IMG/VR virus record: IMGVR_UViG_3300023301_000033
Coordinates: 1-39,615 of that record
DNA from: a virus
Direction: 5' to 3' (one strand)
DNA length: 39,615 nucleotides
The notes beneath the pieces were generated by a model. The model searched no databases and was not told the origin of the DNA. It saw only the letters and a program-made list of their open reading frames with translations. Of this stretch, positions 8,404 through 17,515 are shown piece after piece (within the stretch, counting starts at the first letter, position 1; each line of letters opens with the position of its first letter). Made by a program: the position numbers and the translations under genes.

Positions 8404-9270
8404 TTAAGCAGACTTAGGATAATATGGTGTAGTAATAATGTGTTCACCCTTCTTAGGTATGAAAGGTCTTTCTCTGCACCTACAATTGATCCACTCACCA
8501 ATAGCTCCTGAACGCTCTCCTGGATACAAAAGACCATTTGAGAAATTCTCATCAACTCTTACTACCTGTCCATGAAGTTCAACATGGTCGTATTTGTCTT
8601 TTGGGTCTCTTCCACGTACTCTACTATCTCCAACAGTCAACCATTGCTTATACTTAACTCCATAATCAATTAGTGTCTTGTGAGAACCCTCGTTCTGTGC
8701 TGATTGGATTTCCGTTCTGGCTATCAACCTTAATCGGTAATCTCTTAAGTTGTCAAAATCTGCTCTTAGGTTTGTAGCAACTTCGTCTATACCAAGTCCA
8801 TCTTCATAACCTTTGCTTAATGTGGTAGCAAAATCTCCTTTGATTCTGGAGAATGTGTCATCAGAGAACTCGTAAACTTTCTCTTGCAGTTTATCCCTGA
8901 CATCTTCACTGAATGCCGTAAATGCAACGGTCATTCCTGCATCCAACATATCCTCGAAAGATAGTTGTCTGCCAAGGTCTAAACCTTCTACACTATCTTC
9001 GGTTATGACGTGAATCATTTCCTCAAACGGAAGATCAAATATCTGGCTGATCAGTAACTTGCGTTGTCGTTCATTACTGGGTATCTTTCCACGTTCTTGC
9101 AAGGCTTCAATGAATTTACTCTCTAATCCATCTTGTAGTTCCACTAACCTGTTGGTCAAAAGCTCCTCTGCAGCAATTAAACGTTCATCCACGGTCTTGA
9201 CTGCAGGTAACTTCCCATGCTGTGCAAGGAAGTCTACCACTTTAGCGGTCATTGCCTTAGTTTTATTCAC
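8404..9270 (-). CDS. Minor head / head morphogenesis protein (SPP1 gp7 family)
   Basis: GTG at 9270 overlaps the portal stop by 8 bp; 288 residues. The C-terminal third carries the family signature: RTEIQSAQNEGS, then KQWLTVGDSRVR, HVELHGQVV, and GEWINCRCRERP close to the end. These proteins bind the portal, few copies per procapsid, and help DNA entry or exit. The N-terminal two thirds are helical. Its place directly after the portal gene is canonical. Confidence 0.9.
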   Translation of the reverse strand: MNKTKAMTAKVVDFLAQHGKLPAVKTVDERLIAAEELLTNRLVELQDGLESKFIEALQERGKIPSNERQRKLLISQIFDLPFEEMIHVITEDSVEGLDLGRQLSFEDMLDAGMTVAFTAFSEDVRDKLQEKVYEFSDDTFSRIKGDFATTLSKGYEDGLGIDEVATNLRADFDNLRDYRLRLIARTEIQSAQNEGSHKTLIDYGVKYKQWLTVGDSRVRGRDPKDKYDHVELHGQVVRVDENFSNGLLYPGERSGAIGEWINCRCRERPFIPKKGEHIITTPYYPKSA

Positions 9271-10696
9271 CCTTCTGCACCACCTTCACAAGCTCCCTGT
9301 GTAAATCTTTAACACTGTCCAGGACTTGCTCTTGACCTCCTGTGGATATAGGCACACCATTAATGAAGTGTGTGTCCATGTTAGGGTCATCAATACGTTC
9401 ATCACCACGTTCTTCCCTTAACATATTAGGACTGTAGTACCCCATTTTAAACAACTTTTCAAGTCTGTCGATTTCTCTATCTTCATCTCTAGTATCAATC
9501 TCATTCAGAACGAATTTCCAGTCCATTATTTCTAGACCAATCTTGATGATGAAGCGGTTGATTCTACTTTCGAGAACTTCTTGCTTAGGTTTAACTACTG
9601 ACTGTTTGTAAATCTCAGTAGACTCTGCTGCAGATGATCCACCCATCTGACCTTCAACATTAACTCCTGCACGATATGGTGGAACCCCATGTGCTGAAAG
9701 AATCTCATCACGGTTGTCTTGACGGAACATTCTGAAAGATGCTTCCTTGGTATCAGTACTCAATGCTTGGAAGTTGAATTCCACAGGAGGAGAATCATAT
9801 TCACCTTCTGATGGTTTGGCTGTCAACACCAGTGTCGAATGATTTGCCTTCTTAACATCTTGTTGGAAGAACTTCTTGATATCTCGTTCAGTCTGTTCAT
9901 CTAGGTCTGCTCCTGAAACGGTCACAGCATAGGCAGGAATTGCGTGATTTTCGAAGAAGGACGTATTGTACTCTTGCCTCTCCTTGTCCCCTAGCAATGC
10001 TCCTAGTGCAGGAAGAATGTCTGGTACACCATAGTAGTCTGAGCGTGACGTGTAGTTCTTAAGGTGGAGAACTTCAGTAGCACGATTTCCTACCTCAACT
10101 GCTCCATAATCCTTAATTTCTCCACTGTCCTTGTTGACATCCTTATCCAAACCGAACTTCTTGAACCATACCTTATTCCTACCTCTTATCTGAACATATC
10201 TTTCCATATCCTGATGAGCTCTCATAGTGTGTGCTGGAATGTGTTCCAATCCTACCACTTTATCATCGCTGACATCACGGATAACTTCAAAATAACCATT
10301 ACCTGTAGCTTCATGGTCAACCATAACCATATCGCATATCTCAGTAAATGTTCTTGATGGATTACAAGTTTCTAGGAAGTCTTTAACTGATTTCCTTTCC
10401 TCCTGTGAAGGATTCTCTACACCTTCTCTTGGTACCAAATTCCATCCTAAACCAGCAATATCCCTTGCTTTGGTCTTAACTGCTCGGTAATGGAATGTGT
10501 TGATCTCTAGCAATTGTGCCAAGGCTTCAATGTTATAGATAGGCTCCACTAATCCAAGTCCACTATATGTTTGATTAAAGCTATCACTAGGTATTTGGTT
10601 ACTACCATCATCCTTCTGCTTTAGAATATAGCTGTCCATGTAGCTCTGAGATAGCACTTCTCCATCTTCCATCACATAAGCTTTTGTTGATGCCAT
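9263..10696 (-). CDS. Portal protein (PBSX family)
   Basis: The ATG at 10696 is preceded by a perfect AGGAGGTGA 5 nt away, so this start is preferred to an upstream in-frame start at 10726. 477 residues. Recognisable parts include the stem-entry region (EINTFHYRAVKTKARDIAG), the ATGNGYFEVIRD strand pair, GVPDILPALGALLGDK and the C-terminal crown helices. The portal is the 12-mer at the special vertex through which the terminase packs DNA. It overlaps the following gene and is 20 bp from the terminase. Confidence 0.92.
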   Translation of the reverse strand: MASTKAYVMEDGEVLSQSYMDSYILKQKDDGSNQIPSDSFNQTYSGLGLVEPIYNIEALAQLLEINTFHYRAVKTKARDIAGLGWNLVPREGVENPSQEERKSVKDFLETCNPSRTFTEICDMVMVDHEATGNGYFEVIRDVSDDKVVGLEHIPAHTMRAHQDMERYVQIRGRNKVWFKKFGLDKDVNKDSGEIKDYGAVEVGNRATEVLHLKNYTSRSDYYGVPDILPALGALLGDKERQEYNTSFFENHAIPAYAVTVSGADLDEQTERDIKKFFQQDVKKANHSTLVLTAKPSEGEYDSPPVEFNFQALSTDTKEASFRMFRQDNRDEILSAHGVPPYRAGVNVEGQMGGSSAAESTEIYKQSVVKPKQEVLESRINRFIIKIGLEIMDWKFVLNEIDTRDEDREIDRLEKLFKMGYYSPNMLREERGDERIDDPNMDTHFINGVPISTGGQEQVLDSVKDLHRELVKVVQKGE

Positions 10697-10715
10697 TAAA
10701 TCACCTCCTGTACGA

Positions 10716-12152
10716 TTAGTATGCACGTACCTTAACGGTTGAACGCTTCTTCCTATTCTCCATATTATTCAATGCTTGTGATGTAGTGTCCGTCTGGTCA
10801 TCGTTAGTAGCATTTGGGAAGCTTACTAGCTCCTCCACATAATCGTTCACCCATGGTGCAATGCTTGGGTCTGGTATGTATACATTACCACTCTCGAATT
10901 GAGGAGTGACCGCATACAATCGTTCAATCTTGCTCCCACTTGGATTGACTGGTATGATACCGCTGATTTGCTTTCTTAATGAAGTAATGATTGCTGCACC
11001 ATTTGCTTTCTTCTCAATGAATTTGGCTTTGGCTTCAGGATACTTAGCTGATAAATTCTTAACTGCTTTCAAAGATTCTGTAAAGTTCATTCGGTCTCTG
11101 ACTTGGTCAATTAGATACTTGTCAACTCCTGACTTACCCCAAACCTGTCCAACAACGTAACTGGAACTATCTGACTTATCAAATGCAAAATCCCACGATT
11201 GAATAACTTCATCCATCTTAGGAAGTGCTTGATAATATTGGAACCAATCTCTCTGGACAATGCTACCTCCAGATGGTGATGGATTCTGTTCATACAATGC
11301 TGACCACTCGTATGTGCCAATAGTTGATTTAATGGTATTGAGTGTATCCTTACCATACTTATCTTTCCACAATGCTTCACCCAATTCTCTTGGGTCTGTC
11401 TCATCCTTCATATCTAACCTAACTGCTGGATAGTTGAGAACATGCCATTGATCCGCTTCTGGGCTGTCCTGTGCAAGTTCTAGCAACTTACCAGCAAGGT
11501 CATCCTCATGCCATCTAGTTAGTGTAATCAACACACACGCATCTTTCTCCAGACGTGTATACAATGTTGATGTGAACCAATCAAATACCTTATCACGATA
11601 TGTCTTGGATTCTGCTTCGGCTCTGTTCTTGATAGGGTCATCAATGATTGCGTAATCAGCACCCCTGCCAGTAATACCTCCACCAATTCCTGCAGACAAA
11701 TAAGAACCTTTATATCCAACAACTTCGAATATATTTGAGTTCCTTAAGTAGTTACCAACTGATCTTACGTTGGAGCCACTTAAGTTAGTCTCAGGATACA
11801 ATTGGTTATATTCTGGTGAATCAATTATCCGTTGAACATCTCTGTTCATGCTACTTGCTAACCCTGCAGAGTAGCTTGTTGATATGATACTAGCATTAGG
11901 ATTCTTCCCTAAAATATAAGCAGGAAACCTCCTTGACACAAGCTCACTTTTGCCGTGTCGTGGAGGCATAAATACCATCAGTCGTTTGATATCCTTGCGA
12001 TACAATTTATCAAGCAACTCTGCTAGTTTCTCATGGTGCCAGTTAATGTCATAATCTGGTTTCGTATGTTTGGTGAAACCAATTAAACTTCTTTTAGCTC
12101 TCTCCTGACGAATTGCTTCCAGACTTGGAAGATGTTCCAAGGATAGACTCAA
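10716..12152 (-). CDS. terL: Terminase large subunit
   Basis: TTG at 12152 with GGGGGAG about 10 nt upstream; it overlaps the small-subunit gene by 59 bp, and there is no ATG before residue 59. 478 residues. The ATPase domain shows Walker A FMPPRHGKSE (63-69), Walker B YAIIDDP (167-172) and a coupling motif LTRWHEDDL. The RNase H-like nuclease begins with QSWDFAFD (D321). It cuts and translocates the phage genome into proheads at the portal. The family is clear; the TTG start is moderately sure. Confidence 0.93.
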   Translation of the reverse strand: MSLSLEHLPSLEAIRQERAKRSLIGFTKHTKPDYDINWHHEKLAELLDKLYRKDIKRLMVFMPPRHGKSELVSRRFPAYILGKNPNASIISTSYSAGLASSMNRDVQRIIDSPEYNQLYPETNLSGSNVRSVGNYLRNSNIFEVVGYKGSYLSAGIGGGITGRGADYAIIDDPIKNRAEAESKTYRDKVFDWFTSTLYTRLEKDACVLITLTRWHEDDLAGKLLELAQDSPEADQWHVLNYPAVRLDMKDETDPRELGEALWKDKYGKDTLNTIKSTIGTYEWSALYEQNPSPSGGSIVQRDWFQYYQALPKMDEVIQSWDFAFDKSDSSSYVVGQVWGKSGVDKYLIDQVRDRMNFTESLKAVKNLSAKYPEAKAKFIEKKANGAAIITSLRKQISGIIPVNPSGSKIERLYAVTPQFESGNVYIPDPSIAPWVNDYVEELVSFPNATNDDQTDTTSQALNNMENRKKRSTVKVRAY

Positions 12153-12585
12153 GTTGGATCAACTCCCCCTCTGATAGCTTTGTCAAATCAGTCTGATGCT
12201 TCTGGTTAGTTTCAATAGCTCCACCATCCTTACCAGTAACTTCTTGTTTGACTTTATCGTTCCTACCCCACTTGTCATTCCACCGTCTTTCCATGAAAGT
12301 CTGGATAGCTCTCCAGTCTCCAGGAAAATGTTCCTGCCACTGATCAACCATACGTTGCTCGGCATCTGCCTCAGCTTCATTGATACTATTGAAATAATCA
12401 ACATAACGATTACCACCATCACCGTCAAGTTCGTTAGCCTTACCTTTTCGGTACCAGTTCCAATGGTTTCCAGAGTCAATGTTCAACCCCTTCATAACAA
12501 CTGATGCATAGTTCCCTTTCCTTATACCTTCACACATAGCTTCCTGTACTTTTTGTGTTAACTTTGTCGGTCTTCCTTTTCCCAT
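12094..12585 (-). CDS. terS: Terminase small subunit
   Basis: ATG at 12585 follows AGAGGAGTG at a good distance; the frame also allows a GTG 9 bp upstream. 163 residues. It starts MGKGRPTKLTQKVQEAMCEG, typical of small terminases with an N-terminal HTH, and has a conserved-looking HWNWYRKGK turn and FMERRWNDKWGR before a flexible tail. It recognises the packaging site and delivers DNA to the large subunit, whose gene overlaps it. Confidence 0.9.
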   Translation of the reverse strand: MGKGRPTKLTQKVQEAMCEGIRKGNYASVVMKGLNIDSGNHWNWYRKGKANELDGDGGNRYVDYFNSINEAEADAEQRMVDQWQEHFPGDWRAIQTFMERRWNDKWGRNDKVKQEVTGKDGGAIETNQKHQTDLTKLSEGELIQLESILGTSSKSGSNSSGES

Positions 12586-12633
12586 ACCGATCACTCCTCT
12601 TTATTTAATTTTAATTATGCATGATACCTTGAA

Positions 12634-12867
12634 TTAAAGCACACTTTTATTGTCTCTATATAAATCTTCTTCAATTCTTCTTTTTCTGTGTCCTGCACTA
12701 GCATAAGCCAACATTACTGTAATCAATTCTCCTTTGAGCCTGTAGATTTCCTTACTCATATCATCATGATTTTTAAGGTGTTTCTTCCAGTCTGCTAATA
12801 ACTCATCCTTACCTAAATCCTTCATCAGCTTCTCATAATTCTTATCTTGCACTTGGTTACATCCCAT
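12634..12867 (-). CDS. Unknown 77-aa protein upstream of the terminase
   Basis: ATG at 12867 with AGGAGG. The product is highly charged and probably helical or coiled-coil (ELLADWKKHLKNHDDMSKEI). It is the first gene after the repeat region at 12.9-13.2 kb and so probably the first gene of the late transcript. No family recognised. Confidence 0.7.
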   Translation of the reverse strand: MGCNQVQDKNYEKLMKDLGKDELLADWKKHLKNHDDMSKEIYRLKGELITVMLAYASAGHRKRRIEEDLYRDNKSVL

Positions 12868-13276
12868 CAGTAATTTCCTCCTAATTTTTGTTGAGTACTT
12901 AAAGTATCCAAAGTATCTTAACTTCTTATTTGGTACTTAACTTTTTCTGGGACAGGTACTTAGCAATCCCTTGCCCTGCACCATGTTGACTCATTTTGAG
13001 TACTTAAGTACCTGGAAAAAATTTTGCTCTACTACCCTTTTAAAATTCTCTTTAATTTCTATATTTTTGTATTAGTAGTATAAAAAGTTAAGTACTTAAG
13101 TACCTAAAGTTGTTCAGCTACTGCCACTAGTGAATATTTTCAGTACTTATCTCCTAAAAAGTTAAGTACTTTTCAGTGAAAGTTAAGTACCGATCCTGAG
13201 TTAAGAACCGATTTCCCTAGATTCAGGTAAATGAGGAAACATCGTGGGAGATAAGGGAAATAAAGGTAATTTACCC
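12868..13276. repeat. Gene-free region with GTACTT/AAGTAC repeats: candidate origin or operator array
   Basis: About 400 bp between the primase gene and the late operon have no credible gene. Ten copies of GTACTT or its complement lie at 12895, 12933, 12956, 13000, 13006, 13090, 13098, 13143, 13164 and 13185. A longer unit, AAAAGTTAAGTACTT or close to it, occurs near 13083, 13156 and 13178 and inverted near 12932. Two copies are self-complementary GTACTTAAGTAC (13000-13011, 13092-13103). The stretch between is AT-rich. Position next to the primase-helicase gene and at the early/late boundary fits a replication origin with iterons, or an operator region for late transcription. Confidence 0.6.
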
Positions 13277-15469
13277 TTATTCCACCTCATATAACCGTTT
13301 TCTCTCATATACTGATACCAAACCAAAGTCTGTTCTCTTGCGTTTACCCTTCTTCCAATCCAAACGATCCAAACATTTCTTGATTCTCTCAGTCTGGAAT
13401 CTTGCTACCTTAGTTCCATCCCCACCAAGAATCTTGAACCAAATCTCTGGAATAGATATTTCATCCATATCATTCTTCATCAAATGTTGTTCTATAATAT
13501 CTTCCCAAGGATCACTACTATATTGATCCTCTTGCATTTCCAATGCCATCTTTGCCTCCTGTGCAGGAAGCTCTAATTTATATCCTGACTTCCAAAGGTA
13601 CAATGCTTCAGCCCAATATTGTTCTACAAGAACTTCCAACTTCCTTAAGTCAGGACTCTTGCCTTGTTTGTTGTTACATATTATTGGCAAGAATCTTCTG
13701 TTACCTGTGGAGTCTTTCAAGAATTCATTCTCGTTGGTCGTACCGAAGAATACACAAGTCCGTGGGTGTTCCTCTACCCTCCTACCATAAGATGATCTAA
13801 ACTTGTCGTTAGTGGTGGTTATGAAGCTTTTAATCTCTCGCTCCTCACTCTTCTTGAATGCTTCTAATTCTGCTACTTCGAATATCCAGGATTCCTGTAA
13901 CTTCTCGTAAGTATCCTTACCACCGAAGTCGCTGAGAATAGAGAACCATTTATGTTCTGTGAGAACTTCAAACATATAACTCTTACCAATCCCTTGTTCA
14001 CCAACTAGGACTGGCATATAGTCATATTTTATTCCAGGTTTGTAGATACGTGCTACTGCTGCAACCAAACTCATCTCTGCTACTTTCCTATTATAACTAT
14101 TATCCTCTGCTCCTAACCAATTAATAAAAGTACCACTCAACCGCTTGGATCCATCCCATTGCTCTGTCTCAATGAAATTCTTAATTGGATGATACATGTT
14201 ACTGAAGGCAATCGTGGTAATAGCATCTTCCAACATTGTTATGATGTTACGTATGCCAAAGTTGATTCCAATGTAATGTCTAAGGTTACTATCATCTGAA
14301 TCAGTCCATTGGGAGAATCCATCATTATCTCTCCAAGGCAAATCCCCATGAATCATTTCCATCCCACTGAATTCGTTGTAATAGAACTTATCCTCAAATG
14401 CTCCTGTGGTCAATATAATCTCAACATTATGTTCACTCTTGATCAATTGACCTTTGTCGTTATATTCCAATCCACTGAAATCCTTGGATTTAGATAATAG
14501 CTCATCAAAATCCTCTTTGGTCTTGCCAAGCTCCACGAAGAAATCTGTGATGTCTCCACCATTGATATCCATCTTCTGACCAAGGTCGATAATCTTAACT
14601 TTCCTAGCTTTCTTGATTAACTGCTTGCCAACTTTCTCAGCTCCAAGCTTTCCTGCTTCGTCATTGTCATAGCAGATATAAACATTCTTTCTTGAGAATA
14701 GATTGTTCCATCTTCCCTTCCAATTCCCTGCACCAATAGTTGCTGTCACTGCATTGTAGCCCATCTGGTTAGCAAGGATAGCATCAAACTCACCTTCACA
14801 CAGGAGAATGTCTTTTTCCTCAGAGAACAAATTCTCAATAGGAAACAATCTACCCTTGCCGTATCCTGCACCATACGAGTTAATCTTGTTAAGGGGATCA
14901 TGTCTGGAATACCCACGAATGTTAACACACCTACCATGTTCGTCGAATATAGGTATGCTTATTCTGTCCTCTGCTGGCTTGTAACCCAATCTAAATTGCT
15001 TAATGGTGGCTTCATCTAGCCCACGCATGAATTTCAAAAATTCAAGCTCCTTTGGATATTTATCCAATAGTCGCTTCTGTCGGAATTCAACTTCATCAAT
15101 ATCGATGAACTTATCATCTTGTTCAACAGAACCATCCGTGCCTCCTGTGACTGAATCAGGTCTCTCGCCTAATTTCTCTTCCAGGACTTTCTTCACCCTT
15201 AGGATATTCTTCTTACTGGATTCAATCTCATTCATCTGACAATAGAAGTCAAATTCTGTTCCACCCTTGCATGTTGGAGCCATACAATTATATTCTCCTG
15301 TGGTGATGTTCACTGACATAGATTTGCTCTTGTCACCTCTACCTTTACCATGATTAGAGAACACACATGATACTGGACATTCCCCTTCTGCGTTAGGTTC
15401 CAACTCGTCTTCAGTAAAATATTCTTGATAAAATTCCTTAGCCCAATCGCTCCTCGTTCGTATCTTCAC
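13277..15469 (-). CDS. Primase (zinc finger + Toprim) fused to VapE/VirE-like helicase
   Basis: GTG at 15469 with GAGG 9 nt upstream; 730 residues. A zinc finger uses C31, C35, probably H40, C62 and C67. The Toprim core follows, with LLCEGEFDAI (E225) and YDNDEAG (D268, D270). From about 360 on is a VirE/VapE-type P-loop domain: Walker A VGEQGIGKS (490-497), then WIFEVAELEAF, and TTNENEFLKDSTGNRRFLPI, the hallmark of that family. It would make primers and unwind DNA at the replication fork. Its start overlaps an orphan reading frame tail (15438-15521). Confidence 0.9.
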   Translation of the reverse strand: MKIRTRSDWAKEFYQEYFTEDELEPNAEGECPVSCVFSNHGKGRGDKSKSMSVNITTGEYNCMAPTCKGGTEFDFYCQMNEIESSKKNILRVKKVLEEKLGERPDSVTGGTDGSVEQDDKFIDIDEVEFRQKRLLDKYPKELEFLKFMRGLDEATIKQFRLGYKPAEDRISIPIFDEHGRCVNIRGYSRHDPLNKINSYGAGYGKGRLFPIENLFSEEKDILLCEGEFDAILANQMGYNAVTATIGAGNWKGRWNNLFSRKNVYICYDNDEAGKLGAEKVGKQLIKKARKVKIIDLGQKMDINGGDITDFFVELGKTKEDFDELLSKSKDFSGLEYNDKGQLIKSEHNVEIILTTGAFEDKFYYNEFSGMEMIHGDLPWRDNDGFSQWTDSDDSNLRHYIGINFGIRNIITMLEDAITTIAFSNMYHPIKNFIETEQWDGSKRLSGTFINWLGAEDNSYNRKVAEMSLVAAVARIYKPGIKYDYMPVLVGEQGIGKSYMFEVLTEHKWFSILSDFGGKDTYEKLQESWIFEVAELEAFKKSEEREIKSFITTTNDKFRSSYGRRVEEHPRTCVFFGTTNENEFLKDSTGNRRFLPIICNNKQGKSPDLRKLEVLVEQYWAEALYLWKSGYKLELPAQEAKMALEMQEDQYSSDPWEDIIEQHLMKNDMDEISIPEIWFKILGGDGTKVARFQTERIKKCLDRLDWKKGKRKRTDFGLVSVYERKRLYEVE

Positions 15470-15521
15470 TGCCAGTTTCCTCGCCTCCTGCTGTTGATGT
15501 GTCTGGATCTTTTATATCATA
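15438..15521 (-). pseudogene. Orphan C-terminal tail, probably of the HD-domain gene
   Basis: A 27-codon frame, YDIKDPDTST..., acidic and ending ...ERLG, has no start codon and overlaps the primase start by 32 bp, as normal neighbouring genes here do. It reads like the end of a protein. The HD gene at 17.9-18.4 kb stops abruptly after DEIKC. Joining GAG ATT AAG T from 17947-17938 to AT GAT ATA from 15520 gives one continuous frame, DEIKYDIKDPD. I infer that the segment between was inserted into the HD gene. Confidence 0.55.
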
Positions 15522-15523
15522 TT

Positions 15524-15865
15524 TTATCTAGGTTGTATATAAACCATTATTGCCCTTTTCCAGTTCATTGTTTTCATGAATTCTTCTGCCTTTCTGTTGA
15601 TGTCTTTTTCTTGTTCCTCACTTAATGGAAAATCCATATAAGAATATAAATCATTTGCTATTGCATCAGCCATTTCCTCAAAAAGTTCTGTTTCATTACT
15701 CTTCCACCATACCCTTTCATTTGCTATTGTATACTCATCTAGCTCAACTTTATATGTCTTACCAAAAGTATAATACTCTCCCGATCCGTCTTCTGGGTAT
15801 AAGAAAATAACTTCTATATCTGGATTTTCTGCCATAAGTTTAGTCAATTTGTTAATATTATTCAT
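15524..15865 (-). CDS. Unknown 113-aa acidic protein of the inserted cassette
   Basis: ATG at 15865 overlaps the stop of the 41-aa gene upstream (ATGA), so translation is probably coupled; AAGGGATAG lies 12 nt away. The protein is acidic with aromatic residues (ERVWWKSNETELFEEMADAI) and ends in a mixed helix (AEEFMKTMNWKRAIMVYIQ). No family recognised. Confidence 0.7.
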   Translation of the reverse strand: MNNINKLTKLMAENPDIEVIFLYPEDGSGEYYTFGKTYKVELDEYTIANERVWWKSNETELFEEMADAIANDLYSYMDFPLSEEQEKDINRKAEEFMKTMNWKRAIMVYIQPR

Positions 15866-15987
15866 TGGTATTTCACTATCCCTTCTTGTAGTACTTTGAC
15901 TGCTAAGTCTAAAGCTTCTCTAAGTCTTGTATAATTTTCTGGAGGATAATTAGCTTTAATAATCTTAATCGCTTCTTTGTGATCCAT
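15862..15987 (-). CDS. Small 41-aa protein
   Basis: ATG at 15987 has GAGAGGAGA nine bases upstream. The product begins MDHKEAIKIIKANYPPENYT and continues with a helix of Leu and Ala, a pattern seen in many small phage helical proteins. The stop codon overlaps the next start (ATGA). The coding quality and ribosome binding site are good despite the length. Confidence 0.65.
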   Translation of the reverse strand: MDHKEAIKIIKANYPPENYTRLREALDLAVKVLQEGIVKYQ

Positions 15988-16021
15988 TTTATAAGTCTCC
16001 TCTCAAATTAAAACTTCACTT

Positions 16022-16111
16022 TCATTGCACTATTTTTTCGAACTGCGAATTAAGTTTTTCTTTTGCCGTATTAATAAATCGGATAGCATTTTCTAAATAA
16101 ACTTCTTTCAC
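16022..16111 (-). CDS. Possible 29-aa microprotein
   Basis: GTG at 16111 lies 15 bp after the stop of the zinc-binding gene, in the same frame, with only a weak AAAAGAAG before it. The product, starting VKEVYLENAIRFINTAKEKL, is a plausible helix. Its last codons (SQFEKIVQ) coincide with one copy of the cassette's intergenic repeat, so it may instead be a decayed gene end. Confidence 0.3.
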   Translation of the reverse strand: MKEVYLENAIRFINTAKEKLNSQFEKIVQ

Positions 16112-16120
16112 TTCTTTTGA

Positions 16121-16405
16121 TTATCTAAGAGAATTTACAGTATTAATAGCGTCTTTACCACGTATCACTGATCCATCTACGAATTGTATATATGCTTCTT
16201 TTGCCGTCCCGTGTCCACAACAAGCATTAGATACTCCTCTTAATTTTCCCAAACACCCGTCGTGACCCTCTTTGGTTTGGGGAAGATTGCAATGTCCGCA
16301 ATTTCTGCTTTTATGTGTTTCAACAGTGGATTCTTTGGTGTCAGAGTATACCCACTGATTGTTTAAAAATTCGATCTTATGACCTCTTATATGATTTTTA
16401 ACCAT
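16121..16405 (-). CDS. Small Cys/His-rich probable zinc protein (94 aa)
   Basis: ATG at 16405 with AAGGGGG at 6 nt; an in-frame start at 16423 has no such site. The product has NCGHCNLPQTKEGHDGCLGK followed by NACCGHG, so six Cys and several His could bind zinc. The C-terminal part (AYIQFVDGSVIRGKDAIN) looks like a small beta unit. No family recognised. Confidence 0.7.
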   Translation of the reverse strand: MVKNHIRGHKIEFLNNQWVYSDTKESTVETHKSRNCGHCNLPQTKEGHDGCLGKLRGVSNACCGHGTAKEAYIQFVDGSVIRGKDAINTVNSLR

Positions 16406-16482
16406 TTTTATCCCCCTTCGCAACTACTCTAATTTTTCGATATGTTGCGTTATTTGGTCGTACTGTGGCACAATGACTACTC

Positions 16483-16680
16483 CTACTCTAAATAATTCGG
16501 CTTTTCTGCGTCTATGAAGATAATATTTCTTTCACCTGTCGCTCCATTATTAAGATCCAATGAAACCTCAATATTGGCTGTGTAACCTTTATCTTTGTAC
16601 ATTATGTTAATTACTGCATGGCTTGGAGCACCTTTCATCATTTCTATTAATCGTTCCTTTGTTAAAGGTGCATAGCTCAT
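16483..16680 (-). CDS. Unknown 65-aa protein
   Basis: The ATG at 16680 is 9 nt from AAGGAGG; the in-frame ATG at 16689 abuts the Shine-Dalgarno and is unlikely. The product starts MSYAPLTKERLIEMMKGAPS and has alternating strands afterwards (VINIMYKDKGYTANIEVSLD). It resembles small phage proteins of unknown role. Confidence 0.65.
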   Translation of the reverse strand: MSYAPLTKERLIEMMKGAPSHAVINIMYKDKGYTANIEVSLDLNNGATGERNIIFIDAEKPNYLE

Positions 16681-16726
16681 GTAAAACATCCTCCTTTCTT
16701 GTTGCGTTATTTTGTCGGATTGTGAA

Positions 16727-16930
16727 TTATCGTCGAAATGTTACATCTGATAATTTAACTTCTTTAAATTTTCCATTCAACTCAACTATTGCTATTGGAT
16801 ATGCAATTACTCCACCCGGACGTCCACCTTTGAGCATAGAAGGCTCTAAAACGTGTGAATATTGAAAAATTCCTACGAATTTAGCTTCTAACAACTTATT
16901 TTTTATATTGACGTAACAATCCTTATTCAA
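16727..16930 (-). CDS. Unknown 67-aa beta-rich protein
   Basis: I chose TTG at 16930 because AAGGGAG is 8 nt upstream; a GTG at 16954 is possible but has no site. The product contains KNKLLEAKFVGIFQYSHV and a Pro/Gly-rich turn (KGGRPGGVIAYPIAIVEL). The ends look like an SH3-like small barrel, but that is only an impression. Confidence 0.6.
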   Translation of the reverse strand: MNKDCYVNIKNKLLEAKFVGIFQYSHVLEPSMLKGGRPGGVIAYPIAIVELNGKFKEVKLSDVTFRR

Positions 16931-16975
16931 GTTATCCACTCCCTTTTTTATCACGCTATTTTGTCGAACTGTGTA

Positions 16976-17515
16976 TTAAACCTCATTTCCCCAAACGTCC
17001 CAACCATCCGTTTTCTGTCGTGCAAACAATTCAATTCTTGGTACGTCACCACACAATTCAACAATTTTTATTCTAGCTGAATCTGGTTTTTGTGAGTGAG
17101 ACCTAATTCTATCGTCTAAAACCTGGTGAACACTTGCCGATACTCGTTTAGGTTTACCTTTTGTAGCTAATAGGCACAATTCTGAATTTGATCTCGTCCA
17201 ATAACCTAAGCCCCAAAACCACGAATTCGCTTTTTTGTTACGTTTAACCCAATTAAAAGCACATGTTTTGTACGTAAAACCCCATTTTTCAATAAGCTCT
17301 ATGCCTTCCTTTAGATTAGGAAATGTTACCCATAAGAACAATATACAATCATCATCAGCTATGTCTTGAATAGGTAATTTTTGAATATCTTTTTTCTTCA
17401 TACAATTATAGTGGTTTTCTGCTGACTTTCCTTTGCCTTTTTTACTATACGTTTTGAATGTCCAAGGCGGATCAGCGTAAATAACCTGATATTTTTTATC
17501 TGGAAATGGTATCAA
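16976..17515 (-). CDS. MT-A70-family adenine-N6 DNA methyltransferase
   Basis: TTG at 17515 with AGAGGAGGA 7 nt away; 179 residues. The catalytic motif DPPW is in VIYADPPWTFKTYS (about 15-18), the SAM-binding side is represented by SARIKIVELCGDVPRIELFA near the end, and WFWGLGYWTRSNSELCLLAT is typical of the family. It would methylate adenine in DNA, perhaps to shield phage DNA from host restriction. No restriction nuclease lies next to it. It is part of the inserted cassette. Confidence 0.88.
   Translation of the reverse strand: MIPFPDKKYQVIYADPPWTFKTYSKKGKGKSAENHYNCMKKKDIQKLPIQDIADDDCILFLWVTFPNLKEGIELIEKWGFTYKTCAFNWVKRNKKANSWFWGLGYWTRSNSELCLLATKGKPKRVSASVHQVLDDRIRSHSQKPDSARIKIVELCGDVPRIELFARQKTDGWDVWGNEV

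Noticed and set aside
12932-13000. 22-codon frame MSQHGAGQGIAKY... in the repeat region
   Set aside because: No ribosome binding site; its codons consist partly of the repeats.
13277-15469. Primase-VapE gene as part of a satellite or pathogenicity island
   Set aside because: VapE-like helicases occur in such islands, but here the gene is flanked by a full replication and structural module on the same strand, so it is an ordinary phage gene.
16976-17515. Complete restriction-modification system
   Set aside because: The MT-A70 methyltransferase has no restriction endonuclease partner in the neighbouring frames, so it is an orphan methylase.
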